DNA from: Aurantimonas coralicida DSM 14790
GTDB lineage: Bacteria; Pseudomonadota; Alphaproteobacteria; Rhizobiales; Rhizobiaceae
Length of the DNA stretch: 64,000 nucleotides
NCBI RefSeq assembly: GCF_000421645.1
Contig: NZ_ATXK01000001.1
Coordinates: 744,001 to 808,000 of the forward strand
Direction: 5' to 3'
Each line of letters opens with the position of its first letter. Positions within the stretch are counted from its first letter, which is position 1. The translations under genes were made by a program, and so were the position numbers. Below are positions 18,777 through 26,109 of this stretch, one piece after another. The notes below the pieces were generated by a model that did no database searches, was not told the DNA's origin, and saw only the letters and a program-made list of their open reading frames with translations.

Positions 18777-20522
18777 ATGCTTGCGCGGTTCTTTTCCTAT
18801 TATGCCCCGTGGCGCGGCCTGTTCGTTCTCGATTTCGGCTGCGCGGTGCTGGCCGGCCTTCTGGAGCTCGCCTTCCCGATCGCGGTGAAGGTGTTCATCG
18901 ACACGCTGCTGCCCAGCGGCGAATGGAACCTGATCATTGCCGCGGCGATCGGGCTCCTGGCGATCTATCTGCTCAATACGGGCCTGATGGCCGTCGTCAC
19001 CTATTGGGGCCACATGCTCGGCATCAATATCGAGACGGAGATGCGCCGCCGCGCCTTCGACCATCTGCAAAAGCTCTCCTTCGGCTATTTCGACAACCAG
19101 AAGACCGGACATCTGGTCGGCCGGCTGACCAAGGATCTGGAGGAGATCGGCGAGATCGCCCATCACGGGCCCGAGGACCTGTTCATCGCGGTGATGACCT
19201 TCCTCGGCGCCTTCGTCCTGATGCTGTTCGTCCATGTCGAGCTGGCGCTGATCACCGCCATCGTCGTGCCGGTCGGCACGATCCTGACCGTGCGCTACGG
19301 TGCCCGCATGACCGACACCTGGCGCGCGATCTACAGCAGCGTCGGCGCCTTCAACGCCCGCATCGAGGAGAATGTCGGCGGCATTCGAGTCGTCCAGGCT
19401 TTCGCCAACGAGGATCACGAGCGCGCGCTCTTTGCCCGCGACAACGCACAATATCGCGGCCGCAAGCTGGACGCCTATCGCATCATGTCGGTCAGCCAGT
19501 CGCTGAACTACCTGTCGATGCGGCTGACCCAGGTGATCGTCATGGTCGCCGGCACCTATTACGTCATCGAGGGCGACCTGACGAATGGCGGCTTCGTCGG
19601 CTTCCTGCTTCTGGTCGGCGTGTTCTTCCGCCCGGTCGAGAAGATCGCCGCCGTGCTGGAGAGCTATCCGAAGGGCATTGCCGGCTTCCGCCGCTATTGC
19701 GACTTCCTCGACACCGAGCCCGACATCGTCGACCGGCCCGGCGCCCGCGCCGTCGACAGGCTCGCCGGCGACATCCGCTTCTCGAACGTCCACTTCACCT
19801 ATTCGACGGGCCACCCGGTGCTGAACGGCATCGACCTGTCGGTGAAGGCCGGCGAGACGATCGCCTTCGTCGGCCCCTCCGGCGCCGGCAAGACGACGAT
19901 CTGCGCGCTGGTGCCGCGCTTCTACGATCTGGTCGAGGGCGCCATCACCATCGACGGCATCGACATCCGGGACATGCAGCTTGCGGCGCTGCGCAGCCAT
20001 ATCGGCGTCGTGCAGCAGGACGTCTTCCTGTTCGGCGGCACCATCCGCGACAACGTCGCCTATGGGCGGCTCGATGCCGGCGACGCCCAGATCTGGGAGG
20101 CGCTGGAACGCGCCCATCTCGCCGACACCGTGAAGCGCCTGCCGGACGGCCTTGAGACCATCGTCGGCGAGCGCGGCCTGAAGCTGTCGGGTGGCCAGAA
20201 GCAGCGGCTGTCCATCGCCCGCATGTTCCTCAAGGATCCGGCGATCCTGATCCTCGACGAGGCGACCTCGGCGCTCGACACGGCGACGGAGCGCGCCATC
20301 CAGACAGCGCTCGCCGAGCTCGCCAGGGGCCGCACCACGCTGGTCGTCGCCCACCGCCTGTCGACCATCCGCCACGCCGACCGCATCGTCGTCGTCGAGG
20401 CCGGCCGGATCGTCGAGGAGGGGGCGCATGACGCCTTGCTGCAGCAGGACGGAGCGTATCGCCGGCTGGTGCTGGCGCAGGAACAGGACGTCCTGCGGCC
20501 GGCGATCCTCGCAGCGGAATGA
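18777..20522 (+). CDS. ABC exporter, fused membrane and ATPase domains (MsbA-like)
   Basis: This is a type IV ABC exporter half-transporter. The start at 18777 gives 581 residues; the frame is open upstream, but that region is Arg/Pro-rich and unlike a transporter. The first 320 residues hold six membrane helices. The ATPase domain has Walker A GPSGAGKTT from residue 366, LSGGQKQRLSIAR, and Walker B ILILDEATSALD with Asp 494 and Glu 495. Between tonB and the siderophore reductase, it could export a siderophore or a spent ligand. Lipid or drug export by the same fold cannot be excluded, and no siderophore synthesis gene is visible. Confidence 0.87.
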   Translation: MLARFFSYYAPWRGLFVLDFGCAVLAGLLELAFPIAVKVFIDTLLPSGEWNLIIAAAIGLLAIYLLNTGLMAVVTYWGHMLGINIETEMRRRAFDHLQKLSFGYFDNQKTGHLVGRLTKDLEEIGEIAHHGPEDLFIAVMTFLGAFVLMLFVHVELALITAIVVPVGTILTVRYGARMTDTWRAIYSSVGAFNARIEENVGGIRVVQAFANEDHERALFARDNAQYRGRKLDAYRIMSVSQSLNYLSMRLTQVIVMVAGTYYVIEGDLTNGGFVGFLLLVGVFFRPVEKIAAVLESYPKGIAGFRRYCDFLDTEPDIVDRPGARAVDRLAGDIRFSNVHFTYSTGHPVLNGIDLSVKAGETIAFVGPSGAGKTTICALVPRFYDLVEGAITIDGIDIRDMQLAALRSHIGVVQQDVFLFGGTIRDNVAYGRLDAGDAQIWEALERAHLADTVKRLPDGLETIVGERGLKLSGGQKQRLSIARMFLKDPAILILDEATSALDTATERAIQTALAELARGRTTLVVAHRLSTIRHADRIVVVEAGRIVEEGAHDALLQQDGAYRRLVLAQEQDVLRPAILAAE

Positions 20523-20529
20523 CAGGTCC

Positions 20530-20549
20530 GGGCGGGCTGCGGCCCGCCC
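20530..20549. terminator. Hairpin between exporter and siderophore reductase
   Basis: GGGCGGGC and GCCCGCCC form a perfect 8-bp stem around TGCG, between two convergent genes. There is no T-run next to it. Confidence 0.55.
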
Positions 20550-20580
20550 CTCTCAGGCCGTTCGGAAGATGCCTCTACGG

Positions 20581-21708
20581 CTAGCGATGCACGCCGCCGG
20601 CCGCCGGCTCGGCCTCGCCGCGCCAGTAGGCAACGACCAGATGGTCGCGCGCCTTCAGGCCCCAATGGCGGCGGCAATGGTGGCGCAGCCGCTTGAACGC
20701 CTTGAACTCGCAGCCGATCCACACCGACGTACCGGCCTCCGACGGCCAGTCGAGCGCCACGACGGCCTCTTCCAGGAGCGTTGTCGTCCCGGCAGCCCGG
20801 CCTTCGCGGTTCAGCCAGACCACTTCGAAGCCCGCCGGATGGGCGAGCGGCTGGATCTCGCCGGCATCCTCGACCTCGATGATCGCCGTGCCGACGGCAT
20901 CGGCCGGCATTTCCTCCAGCATCCGGGCGATCGCCGGCAGGGCGGTCTCGTCGCCGGCCAGCAACATGCGCTCGGCCGGGACCGCGCCGCCGCCGCCCGG
21001 ACCGATCATTCCCACCGGATCGCCGGGCCGGACGGTGCGGGCCCAGTCGGACCCAGGGCTTTCGCCGTCATGCAGCACGATATCGATGTCGACGAAGCCG
21101 GCACCGGGGTCGATGTGACGGATCGTGTAGGTCCGCAGCACCAGCTTGTCCTCGCCTTCCGGCCAGGCCGGAATGCCCGACGGCACAGCACTCGGCCACA
21201 CCGGCTTGCGCCCCTTCGGCGGGATCAAGATCTGGATGTGCAGCCCGCCGCTTTGGAACCGCGCCAGATCATGGCCGGTCAGGCGCACCCGGCGCAGCTT
21301 CGGCGTCACCTGCCACGCATCGACGACCCGCATTTCGCGGAACTGCGGCAGCTCGGACGTGCCCTCGCCGTCGCCCGACCATGCGATCTCGACATCGGGG
21401 CCGAAGAATTCGCGCATGTTCCAGGCGATGAGATATTTCATGTTGGCAAGCGCGCCGCGGTCGCTGGCATCGGCGCAGGCGGCCAGCGCCTCGCCCCGGC
21501 CCTCGATCCGCGCCCGCGCGCCATAGAGGTCCAGCGCCAGACCGTCGCCCGGCTGGCGGGACGGCGGCATGTGATCGGCGAGAATGCCGGCGAGATGATC
21601 GAGGAAGCCGGCGGGGGTCTGGGTGGCGATCTCCACCGCGGCGCAGAACTTGGTTTCCGCGTCGCGCGCGGGGTCGTCGTCACCGTCGGGCACGCGAGAC
21701 GTCACCAT
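20581..21708 (-). CDS. Siderophore-interacting FAD-dependent reductase
   Basis: This protein of the siderophore-interacting (SIP/ViuB) family removes iron from imported ferric siderophores by reduction in the cytoplasm. The ATG at 21708 has GAGG six bases upstream and gives 375 residues. The first 110 residues are a Cys- and His-containing extension resembling DUF2218. The SIP domain follows: the FAD-binding part has RTYTIRHIDPG and the C-terminal part has LLAGDETALPAIARML. The end (CEFKAFKRLRHHCRRHWGL, then AYWRGEAE) is the family signature. The DUF2218-SIP fusion is common in alphaproteobacteria. The shared iron motif lies about 135 bases upstream of its start. Confidence 0.9.
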   Translation of the reverse strand: MVTSRVPDGDDDPARDAETKFCAAVEIATQTPAGFLDHLAGILADHMPPSRQPGDGLALDLYGARARIEGRGEALAACADASDRGALANMKYLIAWNMREFFGPDVEIAWSGDGEGTSELPQFREMRVVDAWQVTPKLRRVRLTGHDLARFQSGGLHIQILIPPKGRKPVWPSAVPSGIPAWPEGEDKLVLRTYTIRHIDPGAGFVDIDIVLHDGESPGSDWARTVRPGDPVGMIGPGGGGAVPAERMLLAGDETALPAIARMLEEMPADAVGTAIIEVEDAGEIQPLAHPAGFEVVWLNREGRAAGTTTLLEEAVVALDWPSEAGTSVWIGCEFKAFKRLRHHCRRHWGLKARDHLVVAYWRGEAEPAAGGVHR

Positions 21709-21843
21709 GTGAGGCCTCGAAACCGGACCGCCGCACAGGACCGGACGCGGATGCTGCACGGCCGTTTCGACCAGCCGATGCCGCTCCGATGAATGTCGGT
21801 CATGTCCGTTCCCCGTGTTTGCCCCCGTCAGGGCGGGTATAAT

Positions 21844-21863
21844 AACATGACTTTCATAGTCAA
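21844..21863 (-). promoter_or_regulatory. Shared iron-locus promoter/operator motif, copy 2
   Basis: AACATGACTTTCATAGTCAA contains a perfect dyad, TGACT then five bases then AGTCA, at 21848-21862. Read on the minus strand it begins TTGACT, and TATACC follows 16 bases later, so it looks like a promoter with an overlapping operator for the siderophore reductase gene. Confidence 0.62.
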
Positions 21864-21881
21864 GTTCGAGAGACCAACGAG

Positions 21882-21907
21882 GGAACGGACCGCCGGCCTT
21901 CTGCGTC
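21882..21907 (+). promoter_or_regulatory. Probable EcfG-type general stress promoter
   Basis: GGAAC, a 17-base spacer and CGTC lie about 40 bases before the dehydrogenase start. The alphaproteobacterial general-stress sigma factor recognises GGAAC-N16/17-CGTT, so eight of the nine defining bases match. Confidence 0.6.
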
Positions 21908-21946
21908 TTCCCCCCAAAAGCGGACGTCGAACAGAAGGATAGCCAG

Positions 21947-22795
21947 ATGACGAGTTCCATTCCCGCCCAGCACCAGGACGCCACGCCGGGCCGCGAGACC
22001 GAGATGACGCCGGCGCCGGACTACATGCCCCGCTACCCGAGCTCCGGGCGGCTGGACGGCAAGGTGGCCCTGATCACCGGCGGCGACAGCGGCATCGGGC
22101 GCGCCTCGGCGGTGCTGTTCGCCCGCGAGAAGGCCAATGTCGCAATCCTCTATCTTGAGGAGGACGAGGACGCCGAGGAGACGAAGAACGCCATCGAGGC
22201 GGAGGGCGCCGAGTGCCTGCTGATCCGCGGCGACGTGCGCGAAAAGGCGTTCTGCACCGACGCCGTGAAGCGGACCGTCGAGGCGTTCGGCGGGCTGGAC
22301 GTGCTGGTCAACAACGCCGCCCACCAGATGGAGGAGAACGACCTGCAGAACCTCTCGCAGGCCGAGCTCGCCAAGCATTTCGAGACCAATGTCTACGGCT
22401 ATGTCTACATGATGCAGGCGGCACTGGATCACCTGCCGGACGGCGCGGCCATCGTGAACGTGACCTCGGTGAACAGCTACAAGGGGAACGATTCCCTGAT
22501 CGCCTATTCCTCCACCAAGGGTGCGATCACCGCCCTCACCCGTTCGATGGCCAGCAACCTCCTCGACCGCAAGATCCGCGTGAACGGTGTTGCGCCGGGG
22601 CCGGTCTGGACGCCGTTCATTCCCATGTCGATGCCGGCCGACAAGGTCGAGGGGTTCGGCGAGCAGGCCCCGATGAAGCGGGCCGGGCAGCCCAACGAGA
22701 TCGCCCCGTCCGTGCTGTTCCTCGCCTGCCAGGACTCCTCCTACATGACCGGCCAGGTCCTTCACCCGAATGGTGGCTACATCGTCGGGGCCTGA
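21947..22795 (+). CDS. Short-chain dehydrogenase/reductase (YghA/YhxC group)
   Basis: This is a classical NAD(P)-dependent short-chain dehydrogenase of 282 residues. The nucleotide-binding motif TGGDSGIG is at residues 44-51, NNAAH near 122, and the catalytic Tyr 187 and Lys 191 are in YSSTK, with the catalytic Ser near 174. The first 35 residues (ending YPSSGRLDGKV) form the N-terminal extension of the group that includes E. coli YghA and Bacillus YhxC, often general-stress genes. The EcfG-like promoter upstream fits that. The natural substrate of this group is generally unknown. Confidence 0.87.
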   Translation: MTSSIPAQHQDATPGRETEMTPAPDYMPRYPSSGRLDGKVALITGGDSGIGRASAVLFAREKANVAILYLEEDEDAEETKNAIEAEGAECLLIRGDVREKAFCTDAVKRTVEAFGGLDVLVNNAAHQMEENDLQNLSQAELAKHFETNVYGYVYMMQAALDHLPDGAAIVNVTSVNSYKGNDSLIAYSSTKGAITALTRSMASNLLDRKIRVNGVAPGPVWTPFIPMSMPADKVEGFGEQAPMKRAGQPNEIAPSVLFLACQDSSYMTGQVLHPNGGYIVGA

Positions 22796-22835
22796 CGGCG
22801 TGACGCTCCCGGACGGGACACGAGGCACGGTTCCG

Positions 22836-23825
22836 ATGGCCGCTGCGCCAGAGAAACGGTTGCCGCGTTGTCCCGTCTGCCGCGCCCGCGACATGCGGGT
22901 CACCGAACGCGCCGCCCGCCATGATGCGGCCTGGCGCGAATGCGGCCATTGCGGTCTTCTCGCAGACGTGGACGCCCTCGCATCGGGGCGGTTGCCGGCC
23001 CTGATCGATGCCCGCCTGGGCGGCGAGCGCTTCATCCTTGCGCCGAACGATCCGTTCTTCGTCGAAAGCTACAGCGCACGGACACTGGCGCTGTCACGTG
23101 GGTTCGTCGCCAGTCCCGTAGGCGACGAACAGCGGGCAGCCCTGCGCAATCCCTATACGGACTGCCCGGCCATCGCCGACCTCCGTCCGCTCGCCGCGTC
23201 TCCGGCGGTCCCGGTCTCGCTCGTCGTCATCTGCCGTCCCGGCGACTTGAGCAATCTGCGCGATCAGCTCGGCCCGGTCGCCAGCGTCCTCGACGATCTC
23301 TGCCTCGTCGTCGACGAACCGGCCGCGGCCGACCTCATGCCGCCGGCCGACTGGCCCGACACGATCAGCATTCTGCAACGACCCCTCGCCGGCGATTTCG
23401 CGGCCCAGCGCAATGCCGGACAGGAGATGGCCCGGCACGACTGGGTGCTGCAGCTTGACGCCGACGAAACCGTGGAGGGGGAAGCGCTCGCGACCCTCGG
23501 CCATGTCGCGGCCCTTGCCGACGCGGGCGGTAGCCTCTCCGTCGGGCTGGCGCGCCGCAACCGGGTGGACGGAGTCTTCGCCGACCTCTTCCCCGACATC
23601 CAGTACCGCCTGAACCGTCGCTCCGTGTGCTACGCGGGCAAGGTGCATGAACGGCCGGCACTCGCCGGCGGCTGGCGCGACAGCTTCATCGCCCCGAACC
23701 TCGTCATCGAGCACCATCTGTCCCGGGCCCATGTCGAACGACGCTCCGAGCGCTACGAGGCGTTGCAGCCCGGCAAGGGCCGCCTGTTCGAGCGCGACGC
23801 GCTGCTGACGCCCTATGCCGACTGA
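22836..23825 (+). CDS. Zinc-ribbon plus family 2-like glycosyltransferase
   Basis: The predicted protein has 329 residues with the ATG at 22836; a GTG at 22800 would add 12 residues. Residues 12-39 carry two Cys-x-x-Cys pairs (CPVC and CGHC), a likely zinc ribbon. The middle has a GT-A fold: a strand (PVSLVVICRPG), FAAQRNAGQEMARHDWVLQLDADE with the DxD-type metal site, and near the C terminus RLNRRSVCYAGKVHERP, as in WaaE/KdtX-like family 2 transferases. It follows the dehydrogenase by 40 bases on the same strand. Its last 13 bases overlap the end of the convergent glycosyltransferase gene. The acceptor is unknown; a zinc-ribbon start is unusual for this family. Confidence 0.68.
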   Translation: MAAAPEKRLPRCPVCRARDMRVTERAARHDAAWRECGHCGLLADVDALASGRLPALIDARLGGERFILAPNDPFFVESYSARTLALSRGFVASPVGDEQRAALRNPYTDCPAIADLRPLAASPAVPVSLVVICRPGDLSNLRDQLGPVASVLDDLCLVVDEPAAADLMPPADWPDTISILQRPLAGDFAAQRNAGQEMARHDWVLQLDADETVEGEALATLGHVAALADAGGSLSVGLARRNRVDGVFADLFPDIQYRLNRRSVCYAGKVHERPALAGGWRDSFIAPNLVIEHHLSRAHVERRSERYEALQPGKGRLFERDALLTPYAD

Positions 23826-25006
23826 CGCCGGAACGCCCTCGCCGCTTCGTAGAGCGCCAGCGTCTCCTTGCCGAGCGTTTTGCGGGTAAAGCGCCCCGCC
23901 GCCGCCACCGCCCGGCGATGGAGTTGCAGGCGCAGGTCGGCATCGCCCAGGGCCGGGCGCAGGACATCGGCAAGGGCCGCGCCGGAGGCGTCGGCGGCCA
24001 GGAGACCGGCCCCACTGTCGCCGACGACCTGACGGGCGGATGGGTCCGCGGACAGCCCGATCACCGGTCGCCCGAAGGCCAGCGCCTCCTGGTAGACGAG
24101 GCCGAAGGATTCGTAGCGCGATGGCGCGACGACCAGGTCGGCCTCCCGGTAGGCCGCATCGAGCGCAGCGTCGTCGAGCCGGCCGTGCAGCATGAGGCAG
24201 GACCGGGCGCGATCGTCGAGAGGCGGCAGCTCTTCCGCGCCGATCCCGACGAGATCGAGCCGGAAGTGCGGCAACGCTCCGGTGGAGACGTCGTCGGCAA
24301 GGATCGACAGCGCCCCCATCAGGCAATCGAAGCCCTTGCGCGCCTCCACGCGGCCGACAAAGAGCAGGCGCAGCTCCTCTCCCGCCGGCGGATAGGGCGC
24401 CCCGGCCGCGCGCGCCAGACGCTCCGGCGGCAGCGACAGGCCGATGACCGCCTGCGGCGAGGCCGCGTCGAGCTCGTAGAGGGCCCGCACCTTCTCGCCA
24501 TGGCTTTGCGTGTTGAAGATATGGCCGGCCGAGCGCCGGGCGGTCGCCGCCTCCAGCCGGCAGGCATAGCGCCCGTCGAACCGATCGCGCAGGCCGCCGG
24601 AGATGGCCCCGGTCGAGATCGCCGGGGTGGAATGGCGGGTGACGAAGGGCAGGTCCGGGATGCGGCTGGCGAACGCCCCCGGCGCGTACCAGTTCGTCGC
24701 CTCCAGGCAGTCGAAGGGCCTCTGTCGATGATCCGCCGCGATGCGGGCCGCGAACCAGCGCGGCGCCACCAGATGGCCGATCGCTGCCCGTCGCCGCAGC
24801 CAGGGGCCGGCCCCGCCTTCGGGCGGCAGGCAGCCGATCACCCGCACGCCCCCGATCACTTCGCTGCCCTGCCGGTCCAACGTGTAGACATGGGCCTCCG
24901 CGCCGGCCGCCGCGAGGCTTTCGGCGATCTCGCGGGCGGCGACGGCAAGGCCGCTGGCGCTCGGCGGATAGTCCCAGGCGATCAGCGCGGTGCGAAGCCG
25001 GCTCAT
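23813..25006 (-). CDS. Glycosyltransferase family 4
   Basis: This is a retaining GT-B glycosyltransferase of 397 residues. The N-terminal half begins with LIAWDYPPSASGLAVAAREIAESL, matching the glycine-rich start of GT4 proteins. The nucleotide-sugar half has FVGRVEARKGFD (about 216-227) and the catalytic Glu-x7-Glu at Glu 299 and Glu 307 (ESFGLVYQE). No signal peptide or membrane segment is seen, so it acts in the cytoplasm. It is the second gene of a two-gene unit with the glycosyltransferase at 25003-26049 (ATGA overlap). Donor and acceptor are not readable. Confidence 0.88.
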   Translation of the reverse strand: MSRLRTALIAWDYPPSASGLAVAAREIAESLAAAGAEAHVYTLDRQGSEVIGGVRVIGCLPPEGGAGPWLRRRAAIGHLVAPRWFAARIAADHRQRPFDCLEATNWYAPGAFASRIPDLPFVTRHSTPAISTGAISGGLRDRFDGRYACRLEAATARRSAGHIFNTQSHGEKVRALYELDAASPQAVIGLSLPPERLARAAGAPYPPAGEELRLLFVGRVEARKGFDCLMGALSILADDVSTGALPHFRLDLVGIGAEELPPLDDRARSCLMLHGRLDDAALDAAYREADLVVAPSRYESFGLVYQEALAFGRPVIGLSADPSARQVVGDSGAGLLAADASGAALADVLRPALGDADLRLQLHRRAVAAAGRFTRKTLGKETLALYEAARAFRRQSA

Positions 25007-26049
25007 CGGGCCAGAAGCTCGCGATAGAGCCGCAGATAATCCTCCGCCATCCGCCTGGCGGTGAACCGCGCCTCGAAGCGCGCACGGATCGCATCACGGT
25101 CGAGAGTGCCGATTTTCCGCAGCGCCGCCGCCGCCTCGGCCTCGTCACGCACCACGAAGCCGGTGACGCCATCCTCGACGATCTCGGGCACCGAGCCCCG
25201 GTCGAAGGCGATCACCGGCGTGCCGCAGGCCATTGCCTCGATCATCACGAGGCCGAAGGGTTCGGGCCAGTCGATGGGAAACAGCAACGCCGTCGCCGCC
25301 CCGAGCAGTGCCTGCTTGCCCGCATCGTCCACCGGACCGACGAACCGGGCGTCCCCGCCGAGCAGCGGCGCGACCCTCTCGTCGAAATAGGTGGGATTGC
25401 CGACGTCGACGGCCCCGGCCAGCCGGATCGGCATGCCCGCAGCCTGTGCGATGCGGATGGCGGCATCCGGCTGCTTCTGGTCGGTCATCCGGCCGACGAA
25501 GGCGGCATAGCCCCCGTCGCCCGGCCCTGCGCGATAGCGGCTCTCGTCGAGGCCATGATGCACCACGCCGGCGCGGTTGGCGGCCGGAATCCGGTCGAGC
25601 TGGCTTTGCGAGATGCCGGCCACAGGCAGGTCGGGGAAGGCCGCGAAGAACAGCTCCCGGTCGAGTTCGTCGACACGCCAGTGAATGGTGGTCAGCGAAT
25701 GCCGCCGCCGCTCGCCCAAGAGCGCCGCATGGAAGAACTCGCCATGGCAGTGGACGATGTCGAAATCGCTTAGCCGTCTGCGCAATTCCTCCATCTGGAC
25801 CGCCTCGAGAACCTGCGGGATCGAGGGCGGCACCGCCCCGTGGCGCTCTTCCAGCCCCTTGAGGCTCGGCAGCGTGCCGATGCGCGGAATGTCGCACCTG
25901 CTGTCGGAGGGGGCGAAGAGGGTGACGGAGACCCCCAGTGAATCCAACGCCTTGGACAGATCGTGAACGATCCGTTCCGTCCCGCCGGACAGATCCGGGG
26001 GCGTAGGAAAAATGTTAGGGGCGACCTGAGCGACTCGAAGCGGTTTCAT
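25003..26049 (-). CDS. Glycosyltransferase family 4
   Basis: This is a second GT4 protein, 348 residues. It opens MKPLRVAQVAPNIFPTPPDLSGGTERIVHDL, as in synthases and transferases that use a GGxE loop. It has FVGRMTDQKQPD near residue 184 and the catalytic pair Glu 263 and Glu 271 (EPFGLVMIE). It starts only 60 bases from the divergent sucrose-phosphate-synthase-like gene, so the two probably share a control region. The downstream GT4 gene overlaps its stop. This protein resembles the group often annotated as mannosyl- or glucosyl-transferases, but no substrate can be assigned. Confidence 0.88.
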   Translation of the reverse strand: MKPLRVAQVAPNIFPTPPDLSGGTERIVHDLSKALDSLGVSVTLFAPSDSRCDIPRIGTLPSLKGLEERHGAVPPSIPQVLEAVQMEELRRRLSDFDIVHCHGEFFHAALLGERRRHSLTTIHWRVDELDRELFFAAFPDLPVAGISQSQLDRIPAANRAGVVHHGLDESRYRAGPGDGGYAAFVGRMTDQKQPDAAIRIAQAAGMPIRLAGAVDVGNPTYFDERVAPLLGGDARFVGPVDDAGKQALLGAATALLFPIDWPEPFGLVMIEAMACGTPVIAFDRGSVPEIVEDGVTGFVVRDEAEAAAALRKIGTLDRDAIRARFEARFTARRMAEDYLRLYRELLAR

Positions 26050-26109
26050 CGCCGGCCATATGGGCGGTCAGACCAATTCGTCAGTATCCAAACGGAAGAG
26101 GTAGGCGCC

